Position numbers and translations under genes: made by a program | In this document: in pieces, positions 8,947 through 18,111 of the stretch | How positions within the stretch are numbered: position 1 is the first letter of the stretch | How the letters are laid out: every line of letters begins with the position of its first letter | Origin: Falsiroseomonas frigidaquae | GTDB lineage: Bacteria > Pseudomonadota > Alphaproteobacteria > Acetobacterales > Acetobacteraceae | DNA: 64,000 nucleotides | Assembly (NCBI RefSeq): GCF_012163145.1 | Contig: NZ_JAAVTX010000011.1 | Coordinates: 25,344 to 89,343 of the forward strand | Direction of reading: 5' to 3' | Notes under the pieces: generated by a model | What the model was told of the DNA's origin: nothing | The model's database searches: none | The model's input: the letters and a program-made list of their open reading frames with translations, nothing else

Positions 8947-11912
8947 GCCGCCAGCCTCGCCCTGATGACCTGAAGGCCTTCCCGCTGCCCGACCGCCATG
9001 CCGCGCAGAAGGCGCCGCGCCGCCGATGTGGCCATGGCCGCCGGCACACCCTCCGCGCGCACCGAATCCGCCATCCGCGCGACGGTCGCGAGCCCGGCGT
9101 CGCCGAGGGCGATGCCTGCGTCCGGGGCGATGCCGATGGCGTAGGGGTTGACCCGTGCGCGCGCCGCGATGCCGACCGCGGCGGTGGCGAAGGCGTGCGG
9201 GGCGATCAGCCGGAGGTCCCACGCCGTGCGGCTGCCGGCCATGGCGTCATCATGCGGGAAGACCGTCTCCCAGGTCACCGCCGCCGACGCCACCGGACCA
9301 GGCTGCACCGCGCGCGTGGCGGCCAGCCGGATGCCGCAGGGGAAGGTCTCGAAATCCGGCCCACTCGCCTGGTCCTCGACGGCCATGTCGATGAACTGGC
9401 CAGGTGGAAAGGCGTCCGTCGCATGCGACAGCGCGGCCGCCTCGGCAACCCCGATGCGTGGCGCGTCGAGGTGGACGCGCGGGGCCAGCACGGGATTGCC
9501 GCCGATGCGGTCGATCTCGGTCTCCAGCGGCACCGACAACTGCCGCGCCTCCAGCGCGCCCAGCGGGTGGACCAGCAGCGGCGTGATTTCATCCGACCGC
9601 AGCCGCACCAGTGATTCCGCGCCGGCCGGCAGACGCGGCGTCCAGGCCGCATCCGCCTCCAGCGCCTGCGCCACCACCTGCATGGGCGATATGGCGGGCG
9701 CCGCGACGGCTTCCTCCGCGCCCCAGGTGATCGGCCCGATATCGATCGGGATGTCCCACCACAGGATCTCGATGCTCGCCCGGCCTTCAAGGCGCCAGGG
9801 CGCGGTGCCGGAGATCTCGCCACGGAAGCTGACGCCGAGCAGGGTTTCGCCGAACACCTTGACCTCGAGCCCGGCATCGATGCGGCAGACGAAGCGGAAG
9901 CGTGGCGCCCATTCGAACAGCGCATCCACCGCGAGCCAGGCGCGTGCCTCGGCAGGCCCCACCTTGGCGCGCAGGGTGAAGCTGCCGCCGAATTGCAGGG
10001 TGCTGGCGGTGATCGCGAAATAGCCCTCGGCGCGCAGCGTGATCCAGGGCAGCGGCGGTGAGACCTCGATCGCGATGCGCTTCAGATCGGCAAGCTCGGG
10101 CGGAGCCTCGAAGCCGGGAAAGAAGCCGCCGATCGAGATGGCGAAGATCTCCTCATCCGCCCAGCGAACCAGCAGGCCGAGGTCGCCATTGACCGTCGCG
10201 GTCGCAAGCTTCGAGTTGATCAGGCTGGCGCGCGCCAGAAGATAGTCGTCCGAGAATTCCGCGAAGAACTCCGCGCGAAGGTCGACGATGCGCAGGCGAT
10301 CCGGCGTCTCCGCCGTCGGCACGCCCACCTGCAGCGCGCCGAGCAGCACGATGCGCGGATCGGGCAGCGCGAGCACCAGCCCGACCTTCGCCTTCACGAA
10401 GCCGGCCTGCGAACCCCAGCCGAGTTCAGCGATGGGACCCACGACAAAGCCGCCGGGCTGCGGAGGGAAGATCGTCTTGATGCGGTCGAGAATGCCTGGC
10501 GCGGCCTGCACCGGATCGTCGGGGAACAGCAAGGTGCCGATCGCGCCGTTGCGGATGCCGGCGCGCAGCGCCTCCGTATCCAGGCGCCGCTCCAGCGCCA
10601 GAATGCCGCCGAGGCCGCCGAGGGTGAAGCCGAAGCCGAGCTCGATGCGCGGCGCGAAGCGCACGCCGAGCACGACGACGAGCGAGAAGGGTTCCGTGCC
10701 GATCAGGCATATGGCGGTAACACCGAACTTCGCGAAGGTGAGGTCGAGCACGCCGCCGTATTCGCCCGCGTCCTCATCGTGGCGCAGGAAGCCGCCGCCA
10801 CGCACGATGCCGGCCTCGATGCGGATGCCGGCGGCATGCGGCGGGCGTGGGCGGACCTCGATGGGTGCGTCGCCGCCGCGCCAGGTCAGCACGGCGCCGA
10901 CGCCCTCGGCGACGATGCCGACCGCATCGCCCATGCGCCCGGCAACGGTCGCCATCAGGTCGATGCGCCCGGAATCCGGCGGAGCCTCCTCTTCCGGCGG
11001 GCGGGCGATGGCAAGTTCGCGCAGCTCAAGCCCCGGGAAGGCGAAGCGCACAGGCAGCGTGAGGCGGCGGTCCGCGCCCGCGCCGAAGGTGAGGCCGTTG
11101 GTGGTGTCGAGCGTGACGGCGGTGGGCTCGGTGTCGGCCGTCGGCGCCTGGCCCGGGATGATCTTCTGCAGCAGCTTGTCGCCGCGCAGCCCGGCCTTGA
11201 TGCGCGCCTTGACCAGCACGCCGAGCGTCGCGCGATCGGCGAAGCTGAAGAACCCCTCGACCACCGCACCATCGAGCGTGATCGGACCCAGCGCGGTCGA
11301 TCCGGTGGCTTCGAGCAGCACGGCCAGCCGCTTGCCGGGCTGGTCCCAGCTCAGCCGCGTCCCGATGGCACGGCTGGCACCGTCGAGACCGAGCACGCTG
11401 TTGCAGAGGCTGTCGAAACCCTTGGCGGCATCCTGTGCGAGGCCGCGGAACGGCGCGATCCACGGCTCCTTGATGCCCTTGATCGCAGCGCGCAGCGGGG
11501 CCTTTGCGGCCTCCTCCGGCTCACGCGCCGCGGCGGCGTCGGCAAGGTCGTCGATGGCGCGGCCCAGCGCGTCAATCACAACGCCCAGTTCCGTCGCCGC
11601 ACGCATCGCGGCCTCGGCGGTGAAGGGGTCGGTGCCAAGTTCCGTGGCCATCCTGCCAACCGCGGCCGCCGCCGCCTTGGCCTCATCCTCCACCGCGGCG
11701 ATGAGGGGCTTCACTTCCTCGGCCAGCGCGGCGATCTGTTCCTTCAGCTCCTTCAGGCGCTGCTTGACGCCCGGATCATCCTCCTCGCCGTCAAAGAGCG
11801 ATGTGACGAGCGAACCGGTGTCACGGAACGTGGACTGGGTAAGGTCCCCGGCGCGGCCATGGGCAAAGGCCAGCATGCCCTTCGACATGGCGTGCCAGAT
11901 GTCGTCAGCCAT
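8943..11912 (-). CDS. DUF6603-like large protein, 989 aa
   Basis: First gene of the minus-strand operon. Residues about 40-90 are a predicted coiled coil (KQRLKELKEQIAALAEEV). The rest is glycine-rich and beta-strand-rich, with repeated amphipathic strands such as LGFGFTLGGLGGILALERR and FAISIGGFFPGFEAP, which I associate with DUF6603 proteins; that family assignment is by recollection. No export signal is visible. The gene is translationally coupled (ATGA) to the 1200-residue gene. Function of the family is unknown; a scaffold or shell-like assembly role would fit the beta-rich body and the co-expressed giant partners, but there is no direct evidence. The upstream 610 bp should hold the operon promoter. 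Confidence 0.75.
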   Translation of the reverse strand: MADDIWHAMSKGMLAFAHGRAGDLTQSTFRDTGSLVTSLFDGEEDDPGVKQRLKELKEQIAALAEEVKPLIAAVEDEAKAAAAAVGRMATELGTDPFTAEAAMRAATELGVVIDALGRAIDDLADAAAAREPEEAAKAPLRAAIKGIKEPWIAPFRGLAQDAAKGFDSLCNSVLGLDGASRAIGTRLSWDQPGKRLAVLLEATGSTALGPITLDGAVVEGFFSFADRATLGVLVKARIKAGLRGDKLLQKIIPGQAPTADTEPTAVTLDTTNGLTFGAGADRRLTLPVRFAFPGLELRELAIARPPEEEAPPDSGRIDLMATVAGRMGDAVGIVAEGVGAVLTWRGGDAPIEVRPRPPHAAGIRIEAGIVRGGGFLRHDEDAGEYGGVLDLTFAKFGVTAICLIGTEPFSLVVVLGVRFAPRIELGFGFTLGGLGGILALERRLDTEALRAGIRNGAIGTLLFPDDPVQAAPGILDRIKTIFPPQPGGFVVGPIAELGWGSQAGFVKAKVGLVLALPDPRIVLLGALQVGVPTAETPDRLRIVDLRAEFFAEFSDDYLLARASLINSKLATATVNGDLGLLVRWADEEIFAISIGGFFPGFEAPPELADLKRIAIEVSPPLPWITLRAEGYFAITASTLQFGGSFTLRAKVGPAEARAWLAVDALFEWAPRFRFVCRIDAGLEVKVFGETLLGVSFRGEISGTAPWRLEGRASIEILWWDIPIDIGPITWGAEEAVAAPAISPMQVVAQALEADAAWTPRLPAGAESLVRLRSDEITPLLVHPLGALEARQLSVPLETEIDRIGGNPVLAPRVHLDAPRIGVAEAAALSHATDAFPPGQFIDMAVEDQASGPDFETFPCGIRLAATRAVQPGPVASAAVTWETVFPHDDAMAGSRTAWDLRLIAPHAFATAAVGIAARARVNPYAIGIAPDAGIALGDAGLATVARMADSVRAEGVPAAMATSAARRLLRGMAVGQREGLQVIRARLAA

Positions 11913-12522
11913 CCGCGCCTCCCGCTTGAGCTCGCCTCGTTCGGAGGCGTCGCCTGAATCGCCTCCGCTTCGAACGTCTGCGCTGCCTCAGGGAAGCTCG
12001 GAGCGAACGCCGAATAAGGCCGCTTCGTCAACAAGATTAAAATCTGACTCATGCCTCCATTCTGACGGATCTACATTCTGTTGACTGGATTATCGACAAT
12101 ACACCGAGCAAATCGGGATCTTTATCTTCGGTCCACGTCAGTTGATCCCAGCGCCTGTCTGGAGTCCGGATTCAACCTAAAGGGGCTTTGCGGCCAGCCG
12201 CAGAAGCATGCTGCGGATCGTCGCCATGCGGACGAAGGCCGCGACGATGCGGCGGTGCCGTCCTTGCCTTCTGGCTGTCGATGATCGCCGCGATCGGACC
12301 TGGACATTCCCGCAACGTCTGAGCGGATCAGCGAAGAAGGTCGCCCGGTCGCACCGCATCGCCGGCCGGATCATGACCGGGAACGGCACGGATCACGCCA
12401 GATGCCCGACACTTGCCGCGCATCAAGGCAAAGGCTGCCGTGCCGGCGCAGAGATGGAGTCGCGCGATGTGATCAGGTTCTTATCGAAGAACTGTCATGA
12501 CCGCGCTGTATGGTGATTTTGC
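11913..12522. other. intergenic region between divergent operons
   Basis: 610 bp between the minus-strand giant-protein operon and the plus-strand mgtE operon, so both promoters should lie here. I see no convincing gene. On the minus strand at about 12177-12251 a short frame ends FVRMATIRSMLLRLAAKPL followed by a stop, which resembles the C-terminal tail of some IS5-family transposases; the upstream part does not match, so at most this is a decayed IS remnant (low confidence). The first stretch (11990-12100) is less GC-rich than the flanking genes. Confidence 0.5.
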
Positions 12523-13524
12523 ATGAAACAGGATGCCCCGCCCGTCAGCGGCGCTCCGGCCAGCCGGATCGCCCGCTCGGTTTCCGCATATATCGACGCC
12601 GCCGTTCCTGTCGCCGGTCCAGGCGAGACCGTCGGGGCCGTTCGCTCGTTGATTTCCACCACCGGCTTTGTTGCCGTCGATCCGATCTTCGTGCTGGGGC
12701 CGGGCCGCGCCCTGCTCGGTGCGGTGCGATTGACCACCTTGCTCGCAGCGGCAGATGCGACGCCGCTCGCGGAACTGGCCGAGCCCGCCTGGCCGCAGGT
12801 CTCCGTCACGCGCACATGCGAGGAGGCCGCGAGCCTCGCCATCCGTCATGAGGTGCCGGCGCTGGCCGTGCTCGACCCCGCTGGCGCGTTCCTCGGTGCG
12901 CTGACTGCGACTTCGGTCATGGCCATCCTGCGCGACGAGCATCTTGAGGACCTGCACCACATGGCAGGCATCCTCGGCCGCAGCGAACAGGCCAGGGCGG
13001 CGCTGACGGCGCCCCCATTCCGGCGTGCGCTGTACCGCCTCCCCTGGCTACTGGTCGGCCTGGCCGGCTCGGCCGCCGCGACGGCGGTGATGGCCGGGGC
13101 GGAGGCGAAGCTTTCGGCCCATATAGCCGTCGCCTTCTTCATCCCTGCCATCGTCTACCTGGCGGACGCCATCGGCACACAGGCCGAAGCGGTCGCCGTC
13201 CGCGGGCTCTCGTTCACCGATGGCGGGCCGCTGCGGCTCCTGCTGGGCGAACTCGGCACCGGCGTGCTGCTGGGCGTCACCCTGGCCACGCTGTCCTTCG
13301 GGGCGGTCTGGGCGGTATTCGGCGATCCACGCCTCGCTTTGGCCGTGGCGTTGGCGCTGGCGGCCGCCGGTACCATCGCGACCGGGGTCGGCTTCCTCCT
13401 GCCCTGGGCCTTCCAGCGCACCGGCCTGGACCCGGCGCTCGGCTCCGGGCCGGTGGCAACGGTGGTGCAGGACGTGCTGTCGCTCGCGGTCTATTTCGGC
13501 CTTGTCGGCCTGCTGCTGACATGA
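12523..13524 (+). CDS. mgtE: MgtE-like magnesium channel/transporter (CBS plus membrane domain)
   Basis: 333 residues. Residues about 15-150 form a CBS-type regulatory region; about 165-333 are the five-helix MgtE membrane domain. Diagnostic stretches are FFIPAIVYLADAIGTQAEAV (MgtE helix 2 region) and SGPVATVVQDVLSLAVYFGL near the C-terminus, where the conserved Asp of the pore sits. The N-terminal superhelical N domain of classical MgtE is missing or much reduced, so the protein is shorter than the usual 450 residues. It acts in the inner membrane, gating Mg2+ (possibly other divalent ions) by intracellular concentration. The stop overlaps the start of the P-type ATPase (ATGA), so the two are translationally coupled. 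Confidence 0.85.
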   Translation: MKQDAPPVSGAPASRIARSVSAYIDAAVPVAGPGETVGAVRSLISTTGFVAVDPIFVLGPGRALLGAVRLTTLLAAADATPLAELAEPAWPQVSVTRTCEEAASLAIRHEVPALAVLDPAGAFLGALTATSVMAILRDEHLEDLHHMAGILGRSEQARAALTAPPFRRALYRLPWLLVGLAGSAAATAVMAGAEAKLSAHIAVAFFIPAIVYLADAIGTQAEAVAVRGLSFTDGGPLRLLLGELGTGVLLGVTLATLSFGAVWAVFGDPRLALAVALALAAAGTIATGVGFLLPWAFQRTGLDPALGSGPVATVVQDVLSLAVYFGLVGLLLT

Positions 13525-16448
13525 GGACGGGGGGCAGCCTGCCCGCGCGGCCACGCCGGGCGGTTGGCGTCGCCATCGTGCATGCGCTGCCCGGCCGCTA
13601 CCGCCTTGCCGACCCGCGTCTGCGCAGGGCGCCGGAGCGTGCCGAGGCGGCGCGGCTGGCCCTGCTCGGCGTGCCCGGGGTGACACAGGCGAGCGCCTCC
13701 GCGGTGACTGGAACAGCGCTGGTGCGCTGCGCGGCCTCGGTCACAGCATCGCGTCTCCGCGCCGTGCTGGGTGCGGCGTTGGGCGACCCGCCGCGCGCGC
13801 GCAGCCTTTCCGCTGCAGCCCGGGCGCAGCCCTGCGAGGAACCGCATGCCTGGCACGCCATGCCCGCGGAAGCCGCGGCGGCGGCGCTGGGCTGCGCGCC
13901 GAAGCGCGGCCTGCCGCCTGCCGAGGCCGCGGCACGGCTGGCCGCGGGCGGTCCGAACCTGCTGGCGCGCACCGAGGGGCGTTCCGCCACTGCCATCTTC
14001 GCCGAGCAGCTCACCTCGGTTCCGGTGGCGCTGCTGGGCGCCTCGGCCGTGGTGTCGATCGCAACGGGCGGGCTCGCCGACGCGGTCGCGATCGGCGCGG
14101 TGGTGCTGCTCAACGCCGGCATCGCGACCGCCACCGAGCGATCCGCCGAACGCACCATCCGCGGCCTGTCGGAGGTCACCCCCGCACCGGTGCCGGCGAT
14201 GCGCGGCGGCAAGCGCATGCTGCTGCCGGTCGCGGCTCTCGTGCCAGGCGACCTCATCCTGCTTGAGCCCGGCATCCTGGTGCCGGCGGACGCCCGGCTG
14301 ATCGCCGCGACGGACCTCACGGTGAACGAGAGCGCGCTGACCGGCGAAAGCCTGCCCGTCACCAAGGATGCCGCGGCGCGCGTGCCGGTCGAGGCTCCGC
14401 TCGGCGAGCGCCACGGCATGGTCTTCCGCGGCACCGGCGTGACCGGCGGCTCGGGCCTCGCGATCGTCACCGCGACCGGCGCGGCGACCGAGATCGGCCG
14501 CATCCAGGCGCTGCTCGGCGCCGTCCGCCCGCCGCAGACGCCGATCGAACGCCAGCTCGGCGAGGTCGGGCGCGAACTCATGCTGGTCAATGGTGTGATC
14601 TGCGCCGCCGTCGGCGGCATCGGCCTGCTGCGCGGCCAGCCCTGGCCGGAGATGCTGCGCAGCGCCATCAGCCTGGCCGTTGCCGCCGTGCCGGAAGGCC
14701 TGCCAGCGGTTGCCACCACCACCCTCGCCCTCGGCATCCAGGACATGCGGCACAGGCAGATCCTGGTGCGCCGGCTGGACGCCGTGGAGACGCTGGGCGC
14801 CGTGGAAGTGGTCTGCCTCGACAAGACCGGCACGCTGACCGCGAACCGCATGGCCACCGCCGCGCTGCATCTGGATGGCACGTTGCTGGCGCCCGCGATG
14901 TTCGCCGGTGCACATCGTGGCGTCGCCGCGGCCTTGCTGGAGACGGCGACGCTGTGCAGCGATGTCGAGGAGGCCGCCGACGGGCTTGCCGGCTCCCCGA
15001 CCGAGACCGCGCTGGTGCGCGCCGCGCAGGAGCTTGGCCTCGACCTCGCCAGGCTGCGCGCCTGCTGGCCGAGGGAGAAGGCGGTGTCGCGGGCCGAGGG
15101 GCGCAAGCGCATGACGACGCTGCACCGCGGCCGTGGCGGCGCCCTGCTGGCGATGAAGGGCGACCCGGCCGAAGTGCTGGCGCTCTGCACGAAGCGGCTC
15201 ACCATGTCGGGCGAGGCGACGCTGGACGCCAAGGCACGCGAGGCGATCATGGCTGCCAATGACCGGATGGCGGGGCAGGCGCTGCGCGTGCTCGGCGTCG
15301 CGCGGCGGCAGGGTGGTGGCGACCCGCAGGATGAGGAAGGCCTGACCTGGCTCGGCCTGGCCGGTCTCGCGGACCCGCTGAGGCCCGGCGCGGCGGCGGC
15401 GATCCACGCCCTGCACGTCGCCGGCATCCGCACCATGATGATCACCGGCGACCAGAGCGCGACCGCCTATGCAATCGCCAAGGAACTCGGCCTGCCGCGC
15501 GATGGCGAGGTGCGGGTGCTGGAAGCCGGCGCGCTGCGCGACCTGCCGCCCGAGGCGCTGGCAGCCCTCGCCCCGCAGGCCGATGTCTTCGCCCGCGTCA
15601 GCCCGTCGAACAAGCTGCAGATCGTGCGCGCGCTGCAGGCTTCAGGGCGGATCGTCGCCATGACCGGGGACGGCATCAACGACGGCCCGGCGCTGCGCGC
15701 CGCCGAGATCGGCATCGCCATGGGCGGGGCGGGAACCGATGTGGCGCGTGAGGTCGCCGACATCGTGCTCGCCACCGACGATCTGGGTGGGCTGATCGAC
15801 GCCATCGAGCTCGGCCGCGCGACCTACGCCAATATCCGCAAGGTGCTGCGCTACCTGGTGGGCACCAATGCCTCGGAAACCATGGTGATGCTCGGCGCGG
15901 CGATCGTCGGCCTGCCGGCGCCGCTGACGCCGATGCAGTTGCTCTGGCTCAATCTCGTCTCCGATCCGCTGCCTGCGCTGGCGCTGGGGCTCGAGGCGCC
16001 GGAGCCCGATGTGCTGGAGCAACTGCCGCATGATCCGCGCGCGCCGATCCTTTCGCCCACCGATTTCCGGCGGCTGCTGCGCGAAGGCGCCGTGATCGGC
16101 GGCGCGGCGCTCGCCTCCACCTTCGGTGCGCCGCCGGCGGCGACCTTCCATGGGTTGACGCTGGCGCAGCTGGCGCATGCCTTCCTCTGCCGGTCGGAGA
16201 CTCATGGCCTGTTCGACCGCGACGGGCCGCCGATGAACGCCAGGCTGGTCGGCGCCATCGGGATCTGCCTGGCGTTGCAGGCCGCGGCGCAGGGGGTGGG
16301 GCCGCTGCGCCGGCTGCTCGGACTGGGACCGCTCGGGCCGGCAGGATTTGCGGCGACGGCGGCGACGGCACTGGTGCCGCTTGCGGTGAACGGGATCATC
16401 TCGGCCGCGTCGCAGCGGCGGCGGCAGCAGGAGAGGCCGAATGCGTGA
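13521..16448 (+). CDS. P-type cation-transporting ATPase with HMA_2-like N-terminus
   Basis: 975 residues. Residues about 15-85 resemble a metal-associated (HMA_2-like) ferredoxin fold without a CxxC pair. Then the cation ATPase N domain (about 110-155), actuator motif TGES (274-277), PEGLP in M4 (about 391-395), phosphorylation motif DKTGT with Asp434, nucleotide-binding domain, and TGDGIND around 716-722. The C-terminal region (PMQLLWLNLVSDPLPALALG) fits the Cation_ATPase_C family. PEGLP points to a P2-type pump (Ca2+/Mn2+/monovalent) rather than P1B heavy-metal; the exact ion cannot be read from the sequence. It sits in an operon with mgtE and a MetK homologue, overlapping both (4 bp and 8 bp). 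Confidence 0.9.
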   Translation: MRTGGSLPARPRRAVGVAIVHALPGRYRLADPRLRRAPERAEAARLALLGVPGVTQASASAVTGTALVRCAASVTASRLRAVLGAALGDPPRARSLSAAARAQPCEEPHAWHAMPAEAAAAALGCAPKRGLPPAEAAARLAAGGPNLLARTEGRSATAIFAEQLTSVPVALLGASAVVSIATGGLADAVAIGAVVLLNAGIATATERSAERTIRGLSEVTPAPVPAMRGGKRMLLPVAALVPGDLILLEPGILVPADARLIAATDLTVNESALTGESLPVTKDAAARVPVEAPLGERHGMVFRGTGVTGGSGLAIVTATGAATEIGRIQALLGAVRPPQTPIERQLGEVGRELMLVNGVICAAVGGIGLLRGQPWPEMLRSAISLAVAAVPEGLPAVATTTLALGIQDMRHRQILVRRLDAVETLGAVEVVCLDKTGTLTANRMATAALHLDGTLLAPAMFAGAHRGVAAALLETATLCSDVEEAADGLAGSPTETALVRAAQELGLDLARLRACWPREKAVSRAEGRKRMTTLHRGRGGALLAMKGDPAEVLALCTKRLTMSGEATLDAKAREAIMAANDRMAGQALRVLGVARRQGGGDPQDEEGLTWLGLAGLADPLRPGAAAAIHALHVAGIRTMMITGDQSATAYAIAKELGLPRDGEVRVLEAGALRDLPPEALAALAPQADVFARVSPSNKLQIVRALQASGRIVAMTGDGINDGPALRAAEIGIAMGGAGTDVAREVADIVLATDDLGGLIDAIELGRATYANIRKVLRYLVGTNASETMVMLGAAIVGLPAPLTPMQLLWLNLVSDPLPALALGLEAPEPDVLEQLPHDPRAPILSPTDFRRLLREGAVIGGAALASTFGAPPAATFHGLTLAQLAHAFLCRSETHGLFDRDGPPMNARLVGAIGICLALQAAAQGVGPLRRLLGLGPLGPAGFAATAATALVPLAVNGIISAASQRRRQQERPNA

Positions 16449-17622
16449 CGGCATGATCTTCACCTCGGAATCAGTGACGCCGGGCCATCCGGACAAGCTC
16501 TGCGACCGCATCAGCGATGCCGCGGTGGATGCCTTCCTGCAGCAGGATGCGCGGGCGCGCGCCGTGGTGGAATGCGCGGTAGCGACCGGCATCGTCTTCA
16601 TCGCCGCGCGCTTCGCAGCGGAGGCGGCGGTCGACCTGCCCTCCCTCGCGCGCCGTGTGATCGCCGAGGCCGGCTATGTCGGCGAGGGCTTCGACGCCCG
16701 CACCTGCTCCATCCTGACCAGCATCTCAGAGCTACCGGCGGCGGCACGCGCCCCGCATGAGGCGGCGCGCGACGAGGAGCATGAGGTGGAAGCGCTCAGC
16801 GCGACCGAGCAGGCCAATGTCTTCGGCTATGCCACCGACGAGACGGCCACGCTGATGCCGGCACCGCTGGTCATCGCGCATCGCCTGGCGCGCGCCCTGG
16901 ATGCGGCGCGGGGGAACCTGCCGTGGCTTGCGCCGGACGGCAAGACACAGGCGGGCGTCCTGTATGGCGGAGGCCGCGCCGCGGGGCTGTCCTCCGTCGC
17001 CCTCACGGTGGCGACGCTTCCTGGCGCACCAAGGGCCGGCGCGCTCGCGGCGGCATTGCGCGAGCAGGTGGTGGTCCCGGCGCTGGCGGATGCGCTGTTG
17101 CCTCTGACGCCGCGTACCGAGATCCATGTGAATGCCGGCGGCCCCTTCGCGATCGGCGGCCCGTCGCGCCATGCGGGGCTCACCGGGCGCAAGAACGGCA
17201 TCGACACCTATGGCGAGGCGGCGCGGCAATCCGGCGCCGCACTTTCGGGCAAGGATCCGTCGCGCATCGACCGGATCGGTGCCTATGCGGCGCGGCACGC
17301 GGCGAAATGCGTGGTCGCCGCGGGGCTGGCGCGGCGCTGCGAAGTGCATCTCGGCTACGTCATCGGCCATGCGCGGCCAGTCAGCGTCGCCGTGGAGTGC
17401 TTCGGCAGCGCCGTGGTCGCCGAGCAGGAGATAGCCCGGCGCGTCGCTGCGACCTTCGATTTCCGCCCCGCCGCGATCGAGCGCCGCTTCGCGCTGCGCA
17501 GCCGCGCACAGGCCGCCGGCGCGGCAGGTTTCTTCCGCCCCCTCGCCGTCTATGGGCAGATGGGGCGCGAGGATCTGGCCGTGCCCTGGGAGGAAACCGG
17601 CGAGGCGGCGCTGCTGCGCTAG
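16441..17622 (+). CDS. metK: divergent S-adenosylmethionine synthetase (MetK family)
   Basis: 393 residues, normal family length. Methionine adenosyltransferase makes S-adenosylmethionine from ATP and methionine and needs Mg2+ and K+. The N-terminal FTSESVTPGHPDK (His16, Asp18) and PDGKTQAGVLYGGG motifs are intact, as are GGP...GLTGRK and SGKDPSRIDR. Two classical active-site motifs differ: GAGDQG reads SATEQA (Glu123 where Asp is expected), and GDCGLTGRK reads RHAGLTGRK (His244 where Asp is expected). The second Lys of the SGKDPSK motif is Arg. It therefore looks like a paralogous, specialised MetK rather than the housekeeping copy. It overlaps the P-type ATPase gene by 8 bp, suggesting co-regulation with ion transport. 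Confidence 0.88.
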   Translation: MRDGMIFTSESVTPGHPDKLCDRISDAAVDAFLQQDARARAVVECAVATGIVFIAARFAAEAAVDLPSLARRVIAEAGYVGEGFDARTCSILTSISELPAAARAPHEAARDEEHEVEALSATEQANVFGYATDETATLMPAPLVIAHRLARALDAARGNLPWLAPDGKTQAGVLYGGGRAAGLSSVALTVATLPGAPRAGALAAALREQVVVPALADALLPLTPRTEIHVNAGGPFAIGGPSRHAGLTGRKNGIDTYGEAARQSGAALSGKDPSRIDRIGAYAARHAAKCVVAAGLARRCEVHLGYVIGHARPVSVAVECFGSAVVAEQEIARRVAATFDFRPAAIERRFALRSRAQAAGAAGFFRPLAVYGQMGREDLAVPWEETGEAALLR

Positions 17623-17688
17623 GCTCCGAACCCGGTCTGGCCTGGCCGCAAGGATGGCGCGGACCCTCTCAGCCAGGTCATTCTCGGG

Positions 17689-18111
17689 CTATTCCTCGGG
17701 GTCGGGCGCGGGTGCGCCGCGCAATACGCTGCCCGCATACCATAGCAGGGTGACGGCGGGCGGCAGAACGGCGCCCCGCGCGGCCTGCAGGGCGGCCAGG
17801 ACCCCGAAGGCTGCCGCGCCGAAGGGTGCAAGCTGCGCCGCCGAGGGCATGCGCGTCGCAGGCGCCTGTGCCGCGGCGCGGAAGACGCCTTCCCTGGCGG
17901 CGGCCGCGAGCACCGCCTCCGCCGCGCCACCGAAGCGTAGCAGGAGCCCTGCCGTCATCGGGTTCGCGGCGGCGCCGACGACGCCGGGCAGCATCAGCGC
18001 GCGCTGTGCAAGCAGTGCGAAGAATGCCGCGTCGTCGCGATGTGCCGGCAACCGCAGCCGCATCCGCCCCGCCACTGCGGAGACGATGATGGCGCGCGGG
18101 ACTTCAGGCAT
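17689..18111 (-). CDS. HMA_2-like domain membrane-associated protein
   Basis: 140 residues from an ATG at 18111; the start is chosen because it overlaps the preceding gene by 8 bp, although the frame is open further upstream with arginine-rich shadow sequence. The N-terminal part (RAIIVSAVAGRMRLRLPAHR through the LPGVVGAAANPMTAGLLLRF region) resembles the HMA_2-type fold at the start of the neighbouring P-type ATPase. The C-terminal 60 residues contain two likely hydrophobic segments (AAFGVLAALQAARGAVL and LLWYAGSVLRGA). Probably works with the ATPase operon that converges on it; this is inference from position. Confidence 0.7.
   Translation of the reverse strand: MPEVPRAIIVSAVAGRMRLRLPAHRDDAAFFALLAQRALMLPGVVGAAANPMTAGLLLRFGGAAEAVLAAAAREGVFRAAAQAPATRMPSAAQLAPFGAAAFGVLAALQAARGAVLPPAVTLLWYAGSVLRGAPAPDPEE

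Noticed and set aside
832-8973. A 2713-codon open frame on the plus strand
   Set aside because: It is antisense to the giant minus-strand genes; the codon pattern is the Arg/Gln/Gly-rich type expected from complement of high-GC coding DNA, and the minus-strand frames have coupled starts and recognisable blocks.
12081-12389. Short frames in the mgtE upstream region
   Set aside because: Only a 20-residue tail is reminiscent of an IS5-type transposase; no inverted ends or target repeat seen, so not called as an insertion sequence.
13491-15445. Long minus-strand frames opposite the P-type ATPase
   Set aside because: The plus strand carries all P-type motifs; the opposite frames are GC shadows.
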